Assembly (NCBI GenBank): GCA_009937445.1 | Contig: JAACFM010000016.1 | Location: 1 to 64,000, forward strand | Reading direction: 5' to 3' | Source: Gammaproteobacteria bacterium | GTDB taxonomy: Bacteria > Pseudomonadota > Gammaproteobacteria > Steroidobacterales > Woeseiaceae | DNA length: 64,000 bases | Part shown: positions 18,762 to 29,239 of the stretch, piece by piece | Layout of the letters: each line of letters starts with the position of its first letter | Numbering within the stretch: the stretch's first letter is position 1 | Notes under the pieces: generated by a model | Told to the model about the DNA's origin: nothing | Seen by the model: only the letters and a program-made list of their open reading frames with translations | The model's database searches: none | Program-made: the position numbers and the translations under genes

Positions 18762-20095
18762 TGCGAATTATCGCAACTTTACTTGCGGCGGCATTGACCG
18801 TCATAGTCACCACAACGGCTCAGGCATTTTGCGGCTTTTATGTTGCGCGAGCTGACACCAGTCTTTTCAACAAGGCATCGCAGGTCGTGCTGGTTCGCGA
18901 TGACGACCGGACGGTGATTACGATGGCCAATGATTTCGAGGGCGATGTCAAAGACTTTGCCGTGGTAATCCCGGTACCAACAAAGATCGAACGCGAGCAA
19001 ATCAATGTCGGTGACCGTGCGATCGTGCAGCATCTGGACGCCTATACGGCACCGCGTCTCGTCGAGTACCACGACCCTGATCCTTGCATGCGCCATGACC
19101 GCTACAAGATGTCGGCCGATAATGCCTTTCCAGAGGCCGCGATTTTGGAGAAATCCAGGGAATCAGCGCGCTCGCTTGGTGTGGTTATCGAAGCGAGCTA
19201 TACGGTTGGTGAGTACGATATTTTGATTCTGTCCGCAGAAGACAGTGGCGGCCTGATCGCGTGGTTGAAGAAAAACGAGTATCGACTGCCACACGGTGCC
19301 GAAAAAGTTGTCGACAGCTATCTGAAACAGGACATGCGGTTCTTTGTCGCCAAGGTCAATATTGAGGCGCAATCGAAGCTCGGCTACCAGTACCTGCGTC
19401 CACTGCAAGTGGCTTATGAAAGCAACAGGTTCATGCTGCCGATTCGGCTTGGCACGCTCAATGCCAAAGGCAAACAGGAATTGTATGTTTACGCGCTGAC
19501 CCGCAGCGGCCGGGTCGAGACCACTAACTATCGTACCGTTAAGATGCCCAGCGACGTGGATGTACCTGAGTTTGTGCAGGGCGAGTTTGCCGAGTTCTAC
19601 CGCGACATGTTTTCGCAGCAGGTTGTCGCAGAGAATGAGCGAGCCGTTTTCCTCGAATACGCCTGGGACATGAACTGGTGCGACCCGTGCGCCGCAGACC
19701 CATTGAGCCAGCAGGAATTGCGGAGCCTCGGCGTCTTCTGGGTTGGCGGCAAGGGCGCCAGCAAGATCGCTCCGATGCCAGCGCAAGACGTATTCGTTAC
19801 GCGCCTGCATGTTCGCTACGACAATGAACACTTTCCCGAAGATTTGATGTTCCAGGAAACCGGCGATCGCCAGAATTATCAGGGCCGCTATGTCATCCGT
19901 CGCCCCTGGAAAGGCGAAGCATCCTGCGATATCAGTGACTACCAGGCCGACGTACGTAAACGTCAGGAGCGAGAAGCACAGCAACTGGCCAACCTGACCG
20001 GCTGGAGTATCGAAGACATTCGCAAGAAAATCCCGTTCCCTGACGGCACAAACGGACCGGACGACGAGCCTTGGTGGAAGCGAATCTGGAGCTAA
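18761..20095 (+). CDS. DUF2330 domain-containing protein
   Basis: Signal peptide, CGFYVARADTSLFNKASQVVLVRDDDRTVITMANDFEGDVKDFAVVIPVPT; 1-bp overlap with RnfD-like gene. Confidence 0.88.
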   Translation: MRIIATLLAAALTVIVTTTAQAFCGFYVARADTSLFNKASQVVLVRDDDRTVITMANDFEGDVKDFAVVIPVPTKIEREQINVGDRAIVQHLDAYTAPRLVEYHDPDPCMRHDRYKMSADNAFPEAAILEKSRESARSLGVVIEASYTVGEYDILILSAEDSGGLIAWLKKNEYRLPHGAEKVVDSYLKQDMRFFVAKVNIEAQSKLGYQYLRPLQVAYESNRFMLPIRLGTLNAKGKQELYVYALTRSGRVETTNYRTVKMPSDVDVPEFVQGEFAEFYRDMFSQQVVAENERAVFLEYAWDMNWCDPCAADPLSQQELRSLGVFWVGGKGASKIAPMPAQDVFVTRLHVRYDNEHFPEDLMFQETGDRQNYQGRYVIRRPWKGEASCDISDYQADVRKRQEREAQQLANLTGWSIEDIRKKIPFPDGTNGPDDEPWWKRIWS

Positions 20096-20224
20096 AGTAA
20101 AGGCAGATTCAAATGCTACGCGCAGAGATGCTGCTGGTACGCCAATGGCTTCTCCACGACCCACAGTCAACGGCGTCGGCTATCCGTAGCCAATGCCGGA
20201 CCAAGAACTCCACCGGTGAATTAT

Positions 20225-21337
20225 TCAGGCGATTCGTGCTTTCCAGGCCGCTATCAGCTCAGCTTCACGTTCTGCGGAAAGGCCGGCCTTCATATTGGCC
20301 TTGCGCTCCTCACTCTGACAGTCCCACCAGGACAGCAGATTTCTTGCCGTTTCGCGCTCCGGTCGATTGTGCAGCCCCGCGGCGCGGGCTGCTGCGCCAC
20401 TATATGTCCCGGCTCCGCTGTGCTCACCTGTAGAGGGTGCCCAAATGGGTAATGCCCGGCTCCCTGCCAGCTCGTGTTCATAAGCGAACTCTTCGCTGAT
20501 CCACAACGGATCGACAGTGGTTCCGGTGACGGCTTGTGAGTCTTCAAGCAAATCACCCATGGTAAATTCGCCGGCCGGATCAACTGCGTTGAACACACCT
20601 GAAATACCGTGATCCACGCTGTCGAGGGTAAAGTTGGCCAGGTCATTCACGTCGATAATCTGAATGACGTCGCTCGGACTTCCCGGCCAAATCATCTCGC
20701 CGCCCTTGCGCGTGCGAATCGACCAATAAGAAAACCGATCAGTATGATCGCCAGGACCACAGACATAAGTCGGTCGTATGATGGTCAACTTATCCGCATC
20801 AATTTCGGCAGCAGCGCGCTTTTCACAAAGCGCCTTTAATGGACCGTAGGTTTCGCCAGTGACTTCTTCAATGGTCTCATCCGCAATCGTTGCAAGCGGC
20901 GAAGACTCGGTGTTGTGCACCGTATAATCCGCGTAAACAGAAACCGTCGAGGTGTAAACGTAACGATCGCAATTGTCCGCCAGTAGTCGAGCAGAGTCCT
21001 GAACGTGTCGTGGCACATAGCCGGAGTTATCCAGAACAGCGTCCCAGGATCGACCCTTTAATCCATCCAGGCCGTTATCCCGATCTCCCTTGATCGTTTC
21101 CAGATCCGGAAACAAGCTACTGTTCGAACGCGCCCGATTAAAGAGGGTCACCGTGTGGCCGCGCCGCAGCGCTTCACGCACCATGTGCGGTCCAAGAAAT
21201 CCTGTACCACCAAGTATCAGGATATTCAGCGGTTTGAATTTCTTCTCACCCGCCTCTGCAATTTGCGGCAAACCTGTGACCGCAGCTGCACCACCCAATA
21301 CACCCGCCTTGATGAACTGGCGACGACTACTTGTCAT
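20225..21337 (-). CDS. NAD-dependent epimerase/dehydratase with Tat-type signal
   Basis: MTSSRRQFIKAGVLGGAAAVTG; Rossmann NILILGGTGFLGPHMVREALRRGHTVTLFNR. Confidence 0.88.
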   Translation of the reverse strand: MTSSRRQFIKAGVLGGAAAVTGLPQIAEAGEKKFKPLNILILGGTGFLGPHMVREALRRGHTVTLFNRARSNSSLFPDLETIKGDRDNGLDGLKGRSWDAVLDNSGYVPRHVQDSARLLADNCDRYVYTSTVSVYADYTVHNTESSPLATIADETIEEVTGETYGPLKALCEKRAAAEIDADKLTIIRPTYVCGPGDHTDRFSYWSIRTRKGGEMIWPGSPSDVIQIIDVNDLANFTLDSVDHGISGVFNAVDPAGEFTMGDLLEDSQAVTGTTVDPLWISEEFAYEHELAGSRALPIWAPSTGEHSGAGTYSGAAARAAGLHNRPERETARNLLSWWDCQSEERKANMKAGLSAEREAELIAAWKARIA

Positions 21338-21356
21338 GATAATTTTCCGTCGTTTG

Positions 21357-22412
21357 CTATCGGTAGCGGTTTTGGAGCTTCTTGAGCTCGGCACTACCTG
21401 GGTTCAAACCGTCAAAAGGTAACTGTGACAATGGCGTCTCGACGTTTCCTGACAGTTCATGCATTTCAGCTCGAGACTCGTCCAGATAGAGTAATCCGGT
21501 CGTTATCTCGCCGGCATTGAAACGCTCGCGCAAATACCCGAAAGCAGACGCCCTGCTGGTCAGGTCATAGTCCTTATCAACTTTGCGCAATACGATCGTG
21601 CTGCCATCGTGCATTTCCAGAGGCATCGCCTCGCCTTCTGCATAGGCCGCTTTGATCTCGTCAGCGGGCTGAATGTAGTCGATATCGATGACGTGGTGAT
21701 AGAACTGGCGAGTATGCGCGTAACTCTTGGTTGAGCCTTCATGATCATTAAACGTGACGCATGGACTCACGATGTCGACCAACGCAAAACCGCGATGCAT
21801 CAGCGCACCCTTCAACAAGGGCACGAGTTGCTGCTTGTCTCCCGAGAAACTCCTCGCGATGTAAGTGGCCCCGAGACTCAACGCGGTACTGACCGGGTCG
21901 ATGGGTTCCTGGTTATTAGCGTCGCCTTTCTTGGGTTTGCTGCCGATGTCAGCCGACGCCGAAAACTGGCCCTTGGTCAGACCATAAACACCATTGTTTT
22001 CGATGACGTAGCACATATTCACATTGCGACGAATGGCATGCACAAACTGACCAACACCAATGGACAGGGAATCGCCGTCGCCGGACACCCCTATGTAGGT
22101 CAGGTCGCGGTTCGCTGCGTTCGCACCCGTGGTTACCGATGGCATTCGACCGTGTACCGAGTTGAAGCCGTGCGACTGACTGACAAAGTAGGTTGGTGTT
22201 TTCGAGGAACAACCAATACCGCTCATTTTCGCCAGCATATGCGGTTCTATTCCCAGCTCGAATACAGCCTGGATAATTGCCGCTGTCACCGAATCATGAC
22301 CGCAACCCGCGCAAAGCGTGGATACAGAACCCTCATAGTCGCGAGAGGTCAGCCCGAGCTTGTTCTTGGGCAGGCCCGGATGACTGACTTTGGGCTTCGA
22401 TATGTAACTCAT
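21357..22412 (-). CDS. 2-oxoacid:ferredoxin oxidoreductase subunit beta
   Basis: TPP-binding GCGHDSVTAAIIQAVFELGIEPHMLAKMSGIGCSSKTP…YIGVSGDGDSLSIGVGQFVHAIRRN. Confidence 0.92.
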   Translation of the reverse strand: MSYISKPKVSHPGLPKNKLGLTSRDYEGSVSTLCAGCGHDSVTAAIIQAVFELGIEPHMLAKMSGIGCSSKTPTYFVSQSHGFNSVHGRMPSVTTGANAANRDLTYIGVSGDGDSLSIGVGQFVHAIRRNVNMCYVIENNGVYGLTKGQFSASADIGSKPKKGDANNQEPIDPVSTALSLGATYIARSFSGDKQQLVPLLKGALMHRGFALVDIVSPCVTFNDHEGSTKSYAHTRQFYHHVIDIDYIQPADEIKAAYAEGEAMPLEMHDGSTIVLRKVDKDYDLTSRASAFGYLRERFNAGEITTGLLYLDESRAEMHELSGNVETPLSQLPFDGLNPGSAELKKLQNRYR

Positions 22413-22418
22413 TATCGT

Positions 22419-24230
22419 CTACTCCGCCTGGGCCGCTCGGCCTTTTGCGATTTCTTCAAGCACCCGGTCGACCACGAATCCGGAATTGATCGGCATACCG
22501 TTGTAGTGCAACAGTGAAACCAGCTTCGTCTGGTCCGCGCCAATATCATTAATCAGCAAGGTGCGTAATTGTCCGTCCCGGTTTTGCTCAACGACGTAAA
22601 CAACCTCGTGCTGCTCGATAAACTCGCTGACTTCGGCACTGAAAGGAAATGCTTTGATTCGACAGTAGTTCAGGCCGATGCCTTGTGCTGCCAGTCGATC
22701 AAGTGCCTCGGCACAGGCACCGTCACCGCTGCCCAAGGTGATCACAGCCGCCTTGTTGAATTTCGAATAACGAATGTCCGGCTTTGGGACCAGGGTTCGG
22801 GCTGTTTCCCACTTAACGAGTAGCCGGTCAATGACTTCCTGGTAGGCCGCCGAATCTTCTGTATAGGCGCCTGTTTTGGCGTGCCCGGAACCGCGCGTGA
22901 AATAGGCACCCTTGGGGTGCACGCCCGGCAATGACCGATAGGGAATGCCATCACCGTCAACGTCCATGTAACGATAGAAAACTTCCATTTCCTCGAGTTG
23001 CTCGGCGGTCAATACTTTGCCGCGATCCGGTATGTAGCTGTCGTCCCATTCGAGCTCCGGCACCATCCAGTCATTCATGCCGATATCAAGATCAGACAGA
23101 ACCATGACCGGCGTTTGCAAACGCTCCGCCAGATCGAACGCCGTAGGCGCCGTGTAAAAACACTCCTCCGGGTTCGCCGGAAACAACAGCACATGTTTCG
23201 TGTCGCCGTGTGAGGCGTAAGCGCAGCTCATAAGATCGCATTGCTGGGTGCGCGTTGGCATGCCTGTCGATGGCCCACTGCGCTGTACATTGAAAATGAC
23301 CGTCGGAATTTCTGCGTAATACGCATAACCAATGAACTCACTCATCAGTGATATGCCCGGCCCGCTCGTCGGTGTGAACGAACGCGCTCCATTCCAGGCG
23401 GCTCCGATCACCATGCCAATTGCGGCCAGCTCATCCTCAGCCTGAATCACACAATAGTTGTTTTTGCCGGATTCGGGGTCGACTCGATACCGCGCGCAGA
23501 AACCCCGATACGCGTCCATCAACGAGGTAGAGGGCGTTATCGGGTACCAGGCTCCGACGGTTGCACCGGCGTACATGCAGCCAAGACCCGCCGCCGTATT
23601 ACCGTCCATAATGATGCTTTTTGACGTCGCATCCATACGCTTGATGTGCGATGGCAGCGGACAAACAACGTTCTCGCGCGCATAGTCGTAACCGAGCTTG
23701 ATTGCCTGCATATTGGACTCGATCAGGTGCGCTTTCGCGGCAAACGTCTCCTCCAGCAGCGACGTGATAACGTCGAGTTCGATATCAAGTAGCGCAGCAA
23801 CAGCGCCAACATAGGCGATGTTCTTCATCAGGATGCGCGCACGCGCTCCGTCAAAACTCTCATTGCACAGCCTGGAAAAAGGAATACCAATGACGGTAAT
23901 GTCTTCACGATCCAGTTGCTTGCTGCGGGGCCATGTCGAGTCGTATATCAACCAACCACCCGTCCCGACATCCGCCATGTCCTGCGCGTAAGTCTGCGCA
24001 TTCATGGCAACCATGATATCGACCCGATTTGATCGCGATTGGTAACCGTCCCCGGTGACACGAATTTCATACCAGGTAGGCAGACCCTGAATATTCGACG
24101 GGAAATAATTCTTGCCAACAACCGGGACGCCCATCCTGAAAATGGACTTCATCAACAAACCGTTCGCACTGGCGGAGCCCGTACCGTTGACCGTGGCAAT
24201 CTTGATTACAACATCATTTTCTGTTGCCAC
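22419..24230 (-). CDS. 2-oxoacid:acceptor oxidoreductase subunit alpha (gamma-alpha fusion)
   Basis: 603 aa; N-terminal gamma domain then GNTAAGLGCMYAGATVGAWYPITPSTSLMDA…; SEFIGYAYYAEIPTVIFNVQRSGPSTGMPTRTQQCDL. Confidence 0.92.
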   Translation of the reverse strand: MATENDVVIKIATVNGTGSASANGLLMKSIFRMGVPVVGKNYFPSNIQGLPTWYEIRVTGDGYQSRSNRVDIMVAMNAQTYAQDMADVGTGGWLIYDSTWPRSKQLDREDITVIGIPFSRLCNESFDGARARILMKNIAYVGAVAALLDIELDVITSLLEETFAAKAHLIESNMQAIKLGYDYARENVVCPLPSHIKRMDATSKSIIMDGNTAAGLGCMYAGATVGAWYPITPSTSLMDAYRGFCARYRVDPESGKNNYCVIQAEDELAAIGMVIGAAWNGARSFTPTSGPGISLMSEFIGYAYYAEIPTVIFNVQRSGPSTGMPTRTQQCDLMSCAYASHGDTKHVLLFPANPEECFYTAPTAFDLAERLQTPVMVLSDLDIGMNDWMVPELEWDDSYIPDRGKVLTAEQLEEMEVFYRYMDVDGDGIPYRSLPGVHPKGAYFTRGSGHAKTGAYTEDSAAYQEVIDRLLVKWETARTLVPKPDIRYSKFNKAAVITLGSGDGACAEALDRLAAQGIGLNYCRIKAFPFSAEVSEFIEQHEVVYVVEQNRDGQLRTLLINDIGADQTKLVSLLHYNGMPINSGFVVDRVLEEIAKGRAAQAE

Positions 24231-24239
24231 TTCTACCCT

Positions 24240-26054
24240 CTAAGAGCCGGATCCGGCTGCTGGCAATGGTTGGTCATCGGGTAATTCATCTTTCGCGTAC
24301 GGGACAAGAATCTTCGATTTCTGCATGTCCCAGGCGCCGGTCGGACAACGCTCGGCACACAGGCTGCAATGCACACAGAGGTCTTCGTCCTTAACCATCA
24401 CTCGACCCGTGTGAGGCAGTCCTGCTGACACATACAATGCCTGGTCATGATTCTCCGCCGGGGCAGCCAGGCGAGTTCGAAGATCGTCTTCCTCCCCGTC
24501 CTGCGTGATGGTCAGGCAGTTCACGGGACAAATATCGAGGCAGGCGTCGCACTCAATACAAAGGTCGGCGGTAAAAACGGTTTGAATATCGCAGTTCAGA
24601 CAGCGCTCGACTTCCCGTGCGGCTTGTTCTGCGGTGAACCCCAGCTCGACCTCGATATCGATTTTCTTGAATCGTTCCTTGAGATCGACATGCGCCATCA
24701 ACCCGCGTTCCGAGCCATCGTAGTCGTTGGAGAAACTCCACTCGTGCATGCCCATTTTTTGGCTGGCGAGGTTCAGGCCATTCGGCAGGCGGTCCGCAAC
24801 GCTTTCACCCTGACAGTATCGATGTATTGAAATTGCGGCCTGATGCCCATGCTCAACCGCCCAAATGATGTTCTTTGGTCCGAAAGCCGAATCACCACCG
24901 AAGAATACGCCATCGCGGTCACACATCATCGTGGTCTCATTCACAACCGGACAATCCCAGTCGTTGAACTCGATACCAATGTCACGCTCTATCCATGGGA
25001 ACGCGTTGTCCTGACCAATAGCCAGCACAACGTCATCGCAGGGAATGATTTTCTCGCCGGTCACCGTGCCACGATCGATGCGACCGTTCTCGTCAACGTT
25101 GTATTCCATCAACTCGAACTTCATGCCGATCAGCTTGCCATCTTCAATGACAAACTCTTTCGGCGAGTGATTGATCAGGATCTCAACGTTTTCTTCCTCG
25201 GCATCTTCAAGTTCCCACTCTGATGCCTTAAAGAAACCACGCGGCTTCCTCGCCATGACCTTTACGTCATCAGCACCGATCCTGAGTGACGTGCGACAAC
25301 AGTCCATCGCGGTATTGCCGACGCCGATAATCAAGACTCGCTTGCCAATCTCTTTGATGTGTTCGAATGCGACGGACTCGAGCCAGTCGATACCAATGTG
25401 GATTCGATCAGAATCGTAGCGGCCCGGAATCTCGAGATTCTTGCCCCGCGGCGCACCGGTTCCAACAAACACGGCATCATAGTCCTCGGCTAGCAACGCC
25501 TTCAGACTGCCGATGGGGTGATTCAGTTTGAGGTCGACATTCATGTCGAGGATGTAGCCTATTTCCTCATCGAGGACCTTCGGCGGCAATCGAAATTGCG
25601 GGATATTGGTCCGCATCAGGCCGCCCGTCGTTTGCAGCGCTTCGAAGATAGTCACTTCGTAACCGAGTGGCGCAAGATCGTTCGCCACGGTCAACGATGC
25701 GCAACCGGCGCCGATCAGTGCGACCTTTTTGCCGTTACTCACCTCTGGCGCTTGCGGTAATTGATCGCTGATGTCGTCGCGATGGTCCGCTGCAACCCGT
25801 TTCAGGCGGCATATCGCAACCGGCTTTTCTTCGACGCGACCGCGCCGGCAAGCCGGCTCACAGGGACGATCACATACCCGCCCCAGAATGCCGGGGAATA
25901 CGTTGGATTTGCGATTCTCCATGTAAGCCGCGGAGAAATCGCCTTGCGCAATCATGCGGATATAGGCAGGAACATCAGTGTGCGCGGGACAGCCCCACTG
26001 ACAATCGACGACTTTGTGGAAGTACTCTGGGTCAGTAGTATCTGTTGGCTTCAT
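24240..26054 (-). CDS. GltD/NfnB-like FAD-NAD(P) oxidoreductase with two 4Fe-4S ferredoxin motifs
   Basis: GRVCDRPCEPACRRG; KVALIGAGCASLTVANDLAPLGYEVTIFEA; CIECDACLDICPVNC and CVHCSLCAERCPTGA. Confidence 0.9.
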   Translation of the reverse strand: MKPTDTTDPEYFHKVVDCQWGCPAHTDVPAYIRMIAQGDFSAAYMENRKSNVFPGILGRVCDRPCEPACRRGRVEEKPVAICRLKRVAADHRDDISDQLPQAPEVSNGKKVALIGAGCASLTVANDLAPLGYEVTIFEALQTTGGLMRTNIPQFRLPPKVLDEEIGYILDMNVDLKLNHPIGSLKALLAEDYDAVFVGTGAPRGKNLEIPGRYDSDRIHIGIDWLESVAFEHIKEIGKRVLIIGVGNTAMDCCRTSLRIGADDVKVMARKPRGFFKASEWELEDAEEENVEILINHSPKEFVIEDGKLIGMKFELMEYNVDENGRIDRGTVTGEKIIPCDDVVLAIGQDNAFPWIERDIGIEFNDWDCPVVNETTMMCDRDGVFFGGDSAFGPKNIIWAVEHGHQAAISIHRYCQGESVADRLPNGLNLASQKMGMHEWSFSNDYDGSERGLMAHVDLKERFKKIDIEVELGFTAEQAAREVERCLNCDIQTVFTADLCIECDACLDICPVNCLTITQDGEEDDLRTRLAAPAENHDQALYVSAGLPHTGRVMVKDEDLCVHCSLCAERCPTGAWDMQKSKILVPYAKDELPDDQPLPAAGSGS

Positions 26055-26159
26055 TCAGATCGTCACGCCAGGCAGCTCTTTCACCCAGCTATCAGTTGCG
26101 GTCCATTATTTGGCGCTAGCATAGCGACATCGCCGGGAAAGTAAACTTTTTCTGTGTGC

Positions 26160-27500
26160 TCAGCGTGCGCGCCCGAATTCGAGCTTTTGACCCGCCACGG
26201 TTCCGGTCAGTTGACCGTCGCGATAAACGATGTCGCCATTAACGATCGTCGTGTCGATACTGGCTGAAAATTCGTGCCCGTCGAAAGGCGACCACTGGCA
26301 CTTACTGAGTAGATTCGACTGCGCAACTCGATACGGCCGAGCCGGATCGACTATCACAAGATCTGCGTAGTAACCCTCCCTGACGTAACCTCTCTCTTTG
26401 ACGCCGAAAATGTCCGCGGAGGCGTGACAGGCTCTGTCGACGAGTAGCTCGACAGTGATCTGGTTGTCCTTAGCCAGATCAAACAGAGTCAGCAGTGCGT
26501 GCTGGACCAATGGCAACCCGGCCGGCGAGAGAAAATACGTCGTTGCTTTTTCCTCTGCCGTGTGGGGCGCATGATCTGTCGCGATCACATCTATTCGCTG
26601 CTCATTCAGTGCGGCGATCAATGCTGCACGATCCTCTTTGCGTTTTATCGCCGGATTGCATTTGATGTTCGCGCCAAGCTCGTCATAGCGAGATTCGTCG
26701 AACCACAGATGATGTACACAAACTTCTGCAGTAATCCTCTTCTTCGAGCGATGGGCCGCGGAGAACAAGCCCATCTCGATCGCAGTAGTCAGGTGCAGGA
26801 CATGCAGTAATGCGTCATGCCGGGTCGCCAGATCGACTGCGAAACTCGATGACTTGAGGCACGCCTCGGCGGAACGAATCGACGGGTGCTCGCTGAATGG
26901 CACATCATCGCCGTATTTCTGCCGCGCGGCGGATTCGTTTTCCCAGATCATTGGTGAGTCTTCACAATGTGTGAGAACAATCAACGGCGCATGCTCGAAG
27001 AGCTTTTCAAGAGCCTCGGGACTGTCAACCAGCATATCGCCGGTCGATGCACCCATGAACGCCTTGATTCCTGCCGCCTCGCCAACCTGCAGTGCTTTGA
27101 CCTCTTCGATATTGCTGTTCGTCGCTCCAAAGTGAAAACCGTAATTGGCTGTGCAACGGTCTTTTGCGATGGCGTATTTATCGCGCAACACCGAACGGGT
27201 GGTCGTTTGCGGGTTAACGTTGGGCATATCCATGAAGCTGGTGATGCCGCCGGCGACCGCGGCGGCCGACTCCGTTGCCAGATCCCCCTTGTGGGGCATA
27301 CCGGGTTCGCGAAAATGGACCTGATCATCAATCATTCCTGGCATCAGGTATTTTCCATCGAGATCGATCACCTCGGCACCTTCCGGCGCCGCAATCGACG
27401 CTGCGACCGTTGCGATACGCTCACCGTCAATAAGGACATCAACGTCCCGGACTTCGCCTTCATTAATGAGGCGGGCATTGCAGAGAAGAAGCTTGCTCAC
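26160..27500 (-). CDS. Dihydroorotase / cyclic amidohydrolase
   Basis: DLDGKYLMPGMIDDQVHFREPGMPHKGDLATESAAAVAGGITSFMDMPN; VIATDHAPHTAEEK; GTG 27500 more likely than ORF start 27614. Confidence 0.88.
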   Translation of the reverse strand: MSKLLLCNARLINEGEVRDVDVLIDGERIATVAASIAAPEGAEVIDLDGKYLMPGMIDDQVHFREPGMPHKGDLATESAAAVAGGITSFMDMPNVNPQTTTRSVLRDKYAIAKDRCTANYGFHFGATNSNIEEVKALQVGEAAGIKAFMGASTGDMLVDSPEALEKLFEHAPLIVLTHCEDSPMIWENESAARQKYGDDVPFSEHPSIRSAEACLKSSSFAVDLATRHDALLHVLHLTTAIEMGLFSAAHRSKKRITAEVCVHHLWFDESRYDELGANIKCNPAIKRKEDRAALIAALNEQRIDVIATDHAPHTAEEKATTYFLSPAGLPLVQHALLTLFDLAKDNQITVELLVDRACHASADIFGVKERGYVREGYYADLVIVDPARPYRVAQSNLLSKCQWSPFDGHEFSASIDTTIVNGDIVYRDGQLTGTVAGQKLEFGRAR

Positions 27501-27603
27501 GAGGCGCGATCCTTGGATGGTGGGACCCTCATTATGAAAGGGTCGAGGATTGATTACCATTGCTACCTTTGCGGATGGCTTCCCGGTGTGCGATAACCGC
27601 GAG

Positions 27604-29121
27604 ATGAACACCATTAACTACCTCGATTTGATCCGGGATGCGAACGTTTATGACGTAGCAATCGAATCGCCGCTAGAACTGGCAACCGTTCTTTCTGAGC
27701 GTCTTAACAACCGCGTCCTGATGAAGCGCGAGGACCTTCAGCCAGTGTTTTCGTTCAAGCTGCGCGGCGCTTACAACAAGATCTCGGGTCTCGATCAGGA
27801 GCAGGTAGCAAACGGTGTCATCTGCAGTTCGGCCGGTAATCACGCGCAGGGCGTGGCGCTGGCGGCGAAAGAGCTGGGTCTGCGTGCCGTCATCGTCATG
27901 CCGGTTACGACGCCAACGATCAAAGTCGACGCGGTGCGCGCTTTGGGTGGTGAAGTGGTTTTGAGCGGCGACGCCTACGACGATGCCTATGCGCATGCCC
28001 GCACACTTGAGAAACAACAGGGCCTGGCATTCATACACCCATTTGACGATCCGGCAGTGATCGCTGGCCAGGGCACGATCGGCGCGGAAATACTCAAACA
28101 GACGGACGGCAATATCGATGCGGTCTTCGTGCCTGTTGGCGGCGGCGGTCTGATTGCCGGAATCGCCACCTGTATCAAACTGCAATTCCCGAATATTCGA
28201 ATCATTGGGGTCGAACCTGAAGACTCTGCCGGCATGCAAAAATCGTTGGCTGCAGGCGAACCGGTGTCACTGGATCATGTCGGTATTTTCGCCGATGGCG
28301 TTGCCGTTCGCCGGGTGGGCGACGAGACATTTCGACTGTGCAAGGAATATGTCGATGAGATGATCACGGTAGACACTGATCAGTGTTGTGCCGCGATACG
28401 CGATATTTTCGAGGACACGCGGTCAATCGTCGAACCGGCTGGTGGACTCGCTGTCGCGGGCGCCAAAAAATACGTCGCTGAGAACAAACTGAAGAACAAG
28501 ACACTGGTAACGATCAGTTGCGGCGCGAACGTCAATTTTGATCGTTTGCGGCATATCGCCGAGCGTGCTGCGGTGGGCGATCAGACAGAAATGCTGATCG
28601 CTGCACAAATCCCTGAGGAACCAGGGAGCTTTCGCCGCTTTTGCGAAGTACTGGGGCGCAGAGGGATTACAGAGTTTAACTATCGCTACGCTGACACAAA
28701 AAAGGCGCACATATTTGTCGGCGTGCAACTGTCTGAGGGGCAGCCGGAGGCTGAGAAACTGTTGACCTCCTTAGGCGACGCCAGCTTTCCCGTTGTAGAT
28801 CTCAGCAACAATGAAACGGCCAAGCTGCATGTTCGTCATATGGTCGGGGGACGATCCGCAGAGGTAAAAAACGAACGCCTTTTTCGCTTCGAGTTTCCGG
28901 AACGCCCCGGTGCCCTACTCGATTTCCTCAACGCAATTGGCACCGACTGGAACATCAGTCTTTTCCACTATCGAAATCACGGCTCCGACTACGGCCGCGT
29001 ACTTGCTGGCATCGACGTACCGGAACAAGAGACCGAGGAACTGGAATCCCATCTGGCCAAACTCGGCTACGCGCACTGGGAAGAAAGCGGTAATCCAGCC
29101 TATACGATGTTCCTGTCCTGA
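27604..29121 (+). CDS. ilvA: Threonine ammonia-lyase, biosynthetic
   Basis: VLMKREDLQPVFSFKLRGAYNKI; SAGNHAQGVALAA; VPVGGGGLIAGIA; two C-terminal ACT-like repeats. Confidence 0.95.
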   Translation: MNTINYLDLIRDANVYDVAIESPLELATVLSERLNNRVLMKREDLQPVFSFKLRGAYNKISGLDQEQVANGVICSSAGNHAQGVALAAKELGLRAVIVMPVTTPTIKVDAVRALGGEVVLSGDAYDDAYAHARTLEKQQGLAFIHPFDDPAVIAGQGTIGAEILKQTDGNIDAVFVPVGGGGLIAGIATCIKLQFPNIRIIGVEPEDSAGMQKSLAAGEPVSLDHVGIFADGVAVRRVGDETFRLCKEYVDEMITVDTDQCCAAIRDIFEDTRSIVEPAGGLAVAGAKKYVAENKLKNKTLVTISCGANVNFDRLRHIAERAAVGDQTEMLIAAQIPEEPGSFRRFCEVLGRRGITEFNYRYADTKKAHIFVGVQLSEGQPEAEKLLTSLGDASFPVVDLSNNETAKLHVRHMVGGRSAEVKNERLFRFEFPERPGALLDFLNAIGTDWNISLFHYRNHGSDYGRVLAGIDVPEQETEELESHLAKLGYAHWEESGNPAYTMFLS

Positions 29122-29239
29122 CGGCCTGGTCTCAGACCGTGGGACGCCTTATGCCATTTTGTTTGCAACCGTTTCGGCCATCCGAGCATCCTATAGTCAT
29201 ACAAAACACGCGCAGAAATTCGCAACCAGGAGAAAAACT

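Noticed and set aside
19163-20170. 335-aa minus-strand ORF antisense to DUF2330
   Set aside because: Shadow ORF over a recognisable DUF2330 protein with signal peptide.
22000-22517. Part of the 258-aa plus-strand ORF 21741..22517
   Set aside because: Antisense to the clearly conserved korB-type gene.
26967-27596. 209-aa plus-strand ORF antisense to dihydroorotase
   Set aside because: Shadow of a conserved gene; no independent promoter/RBS evidence.
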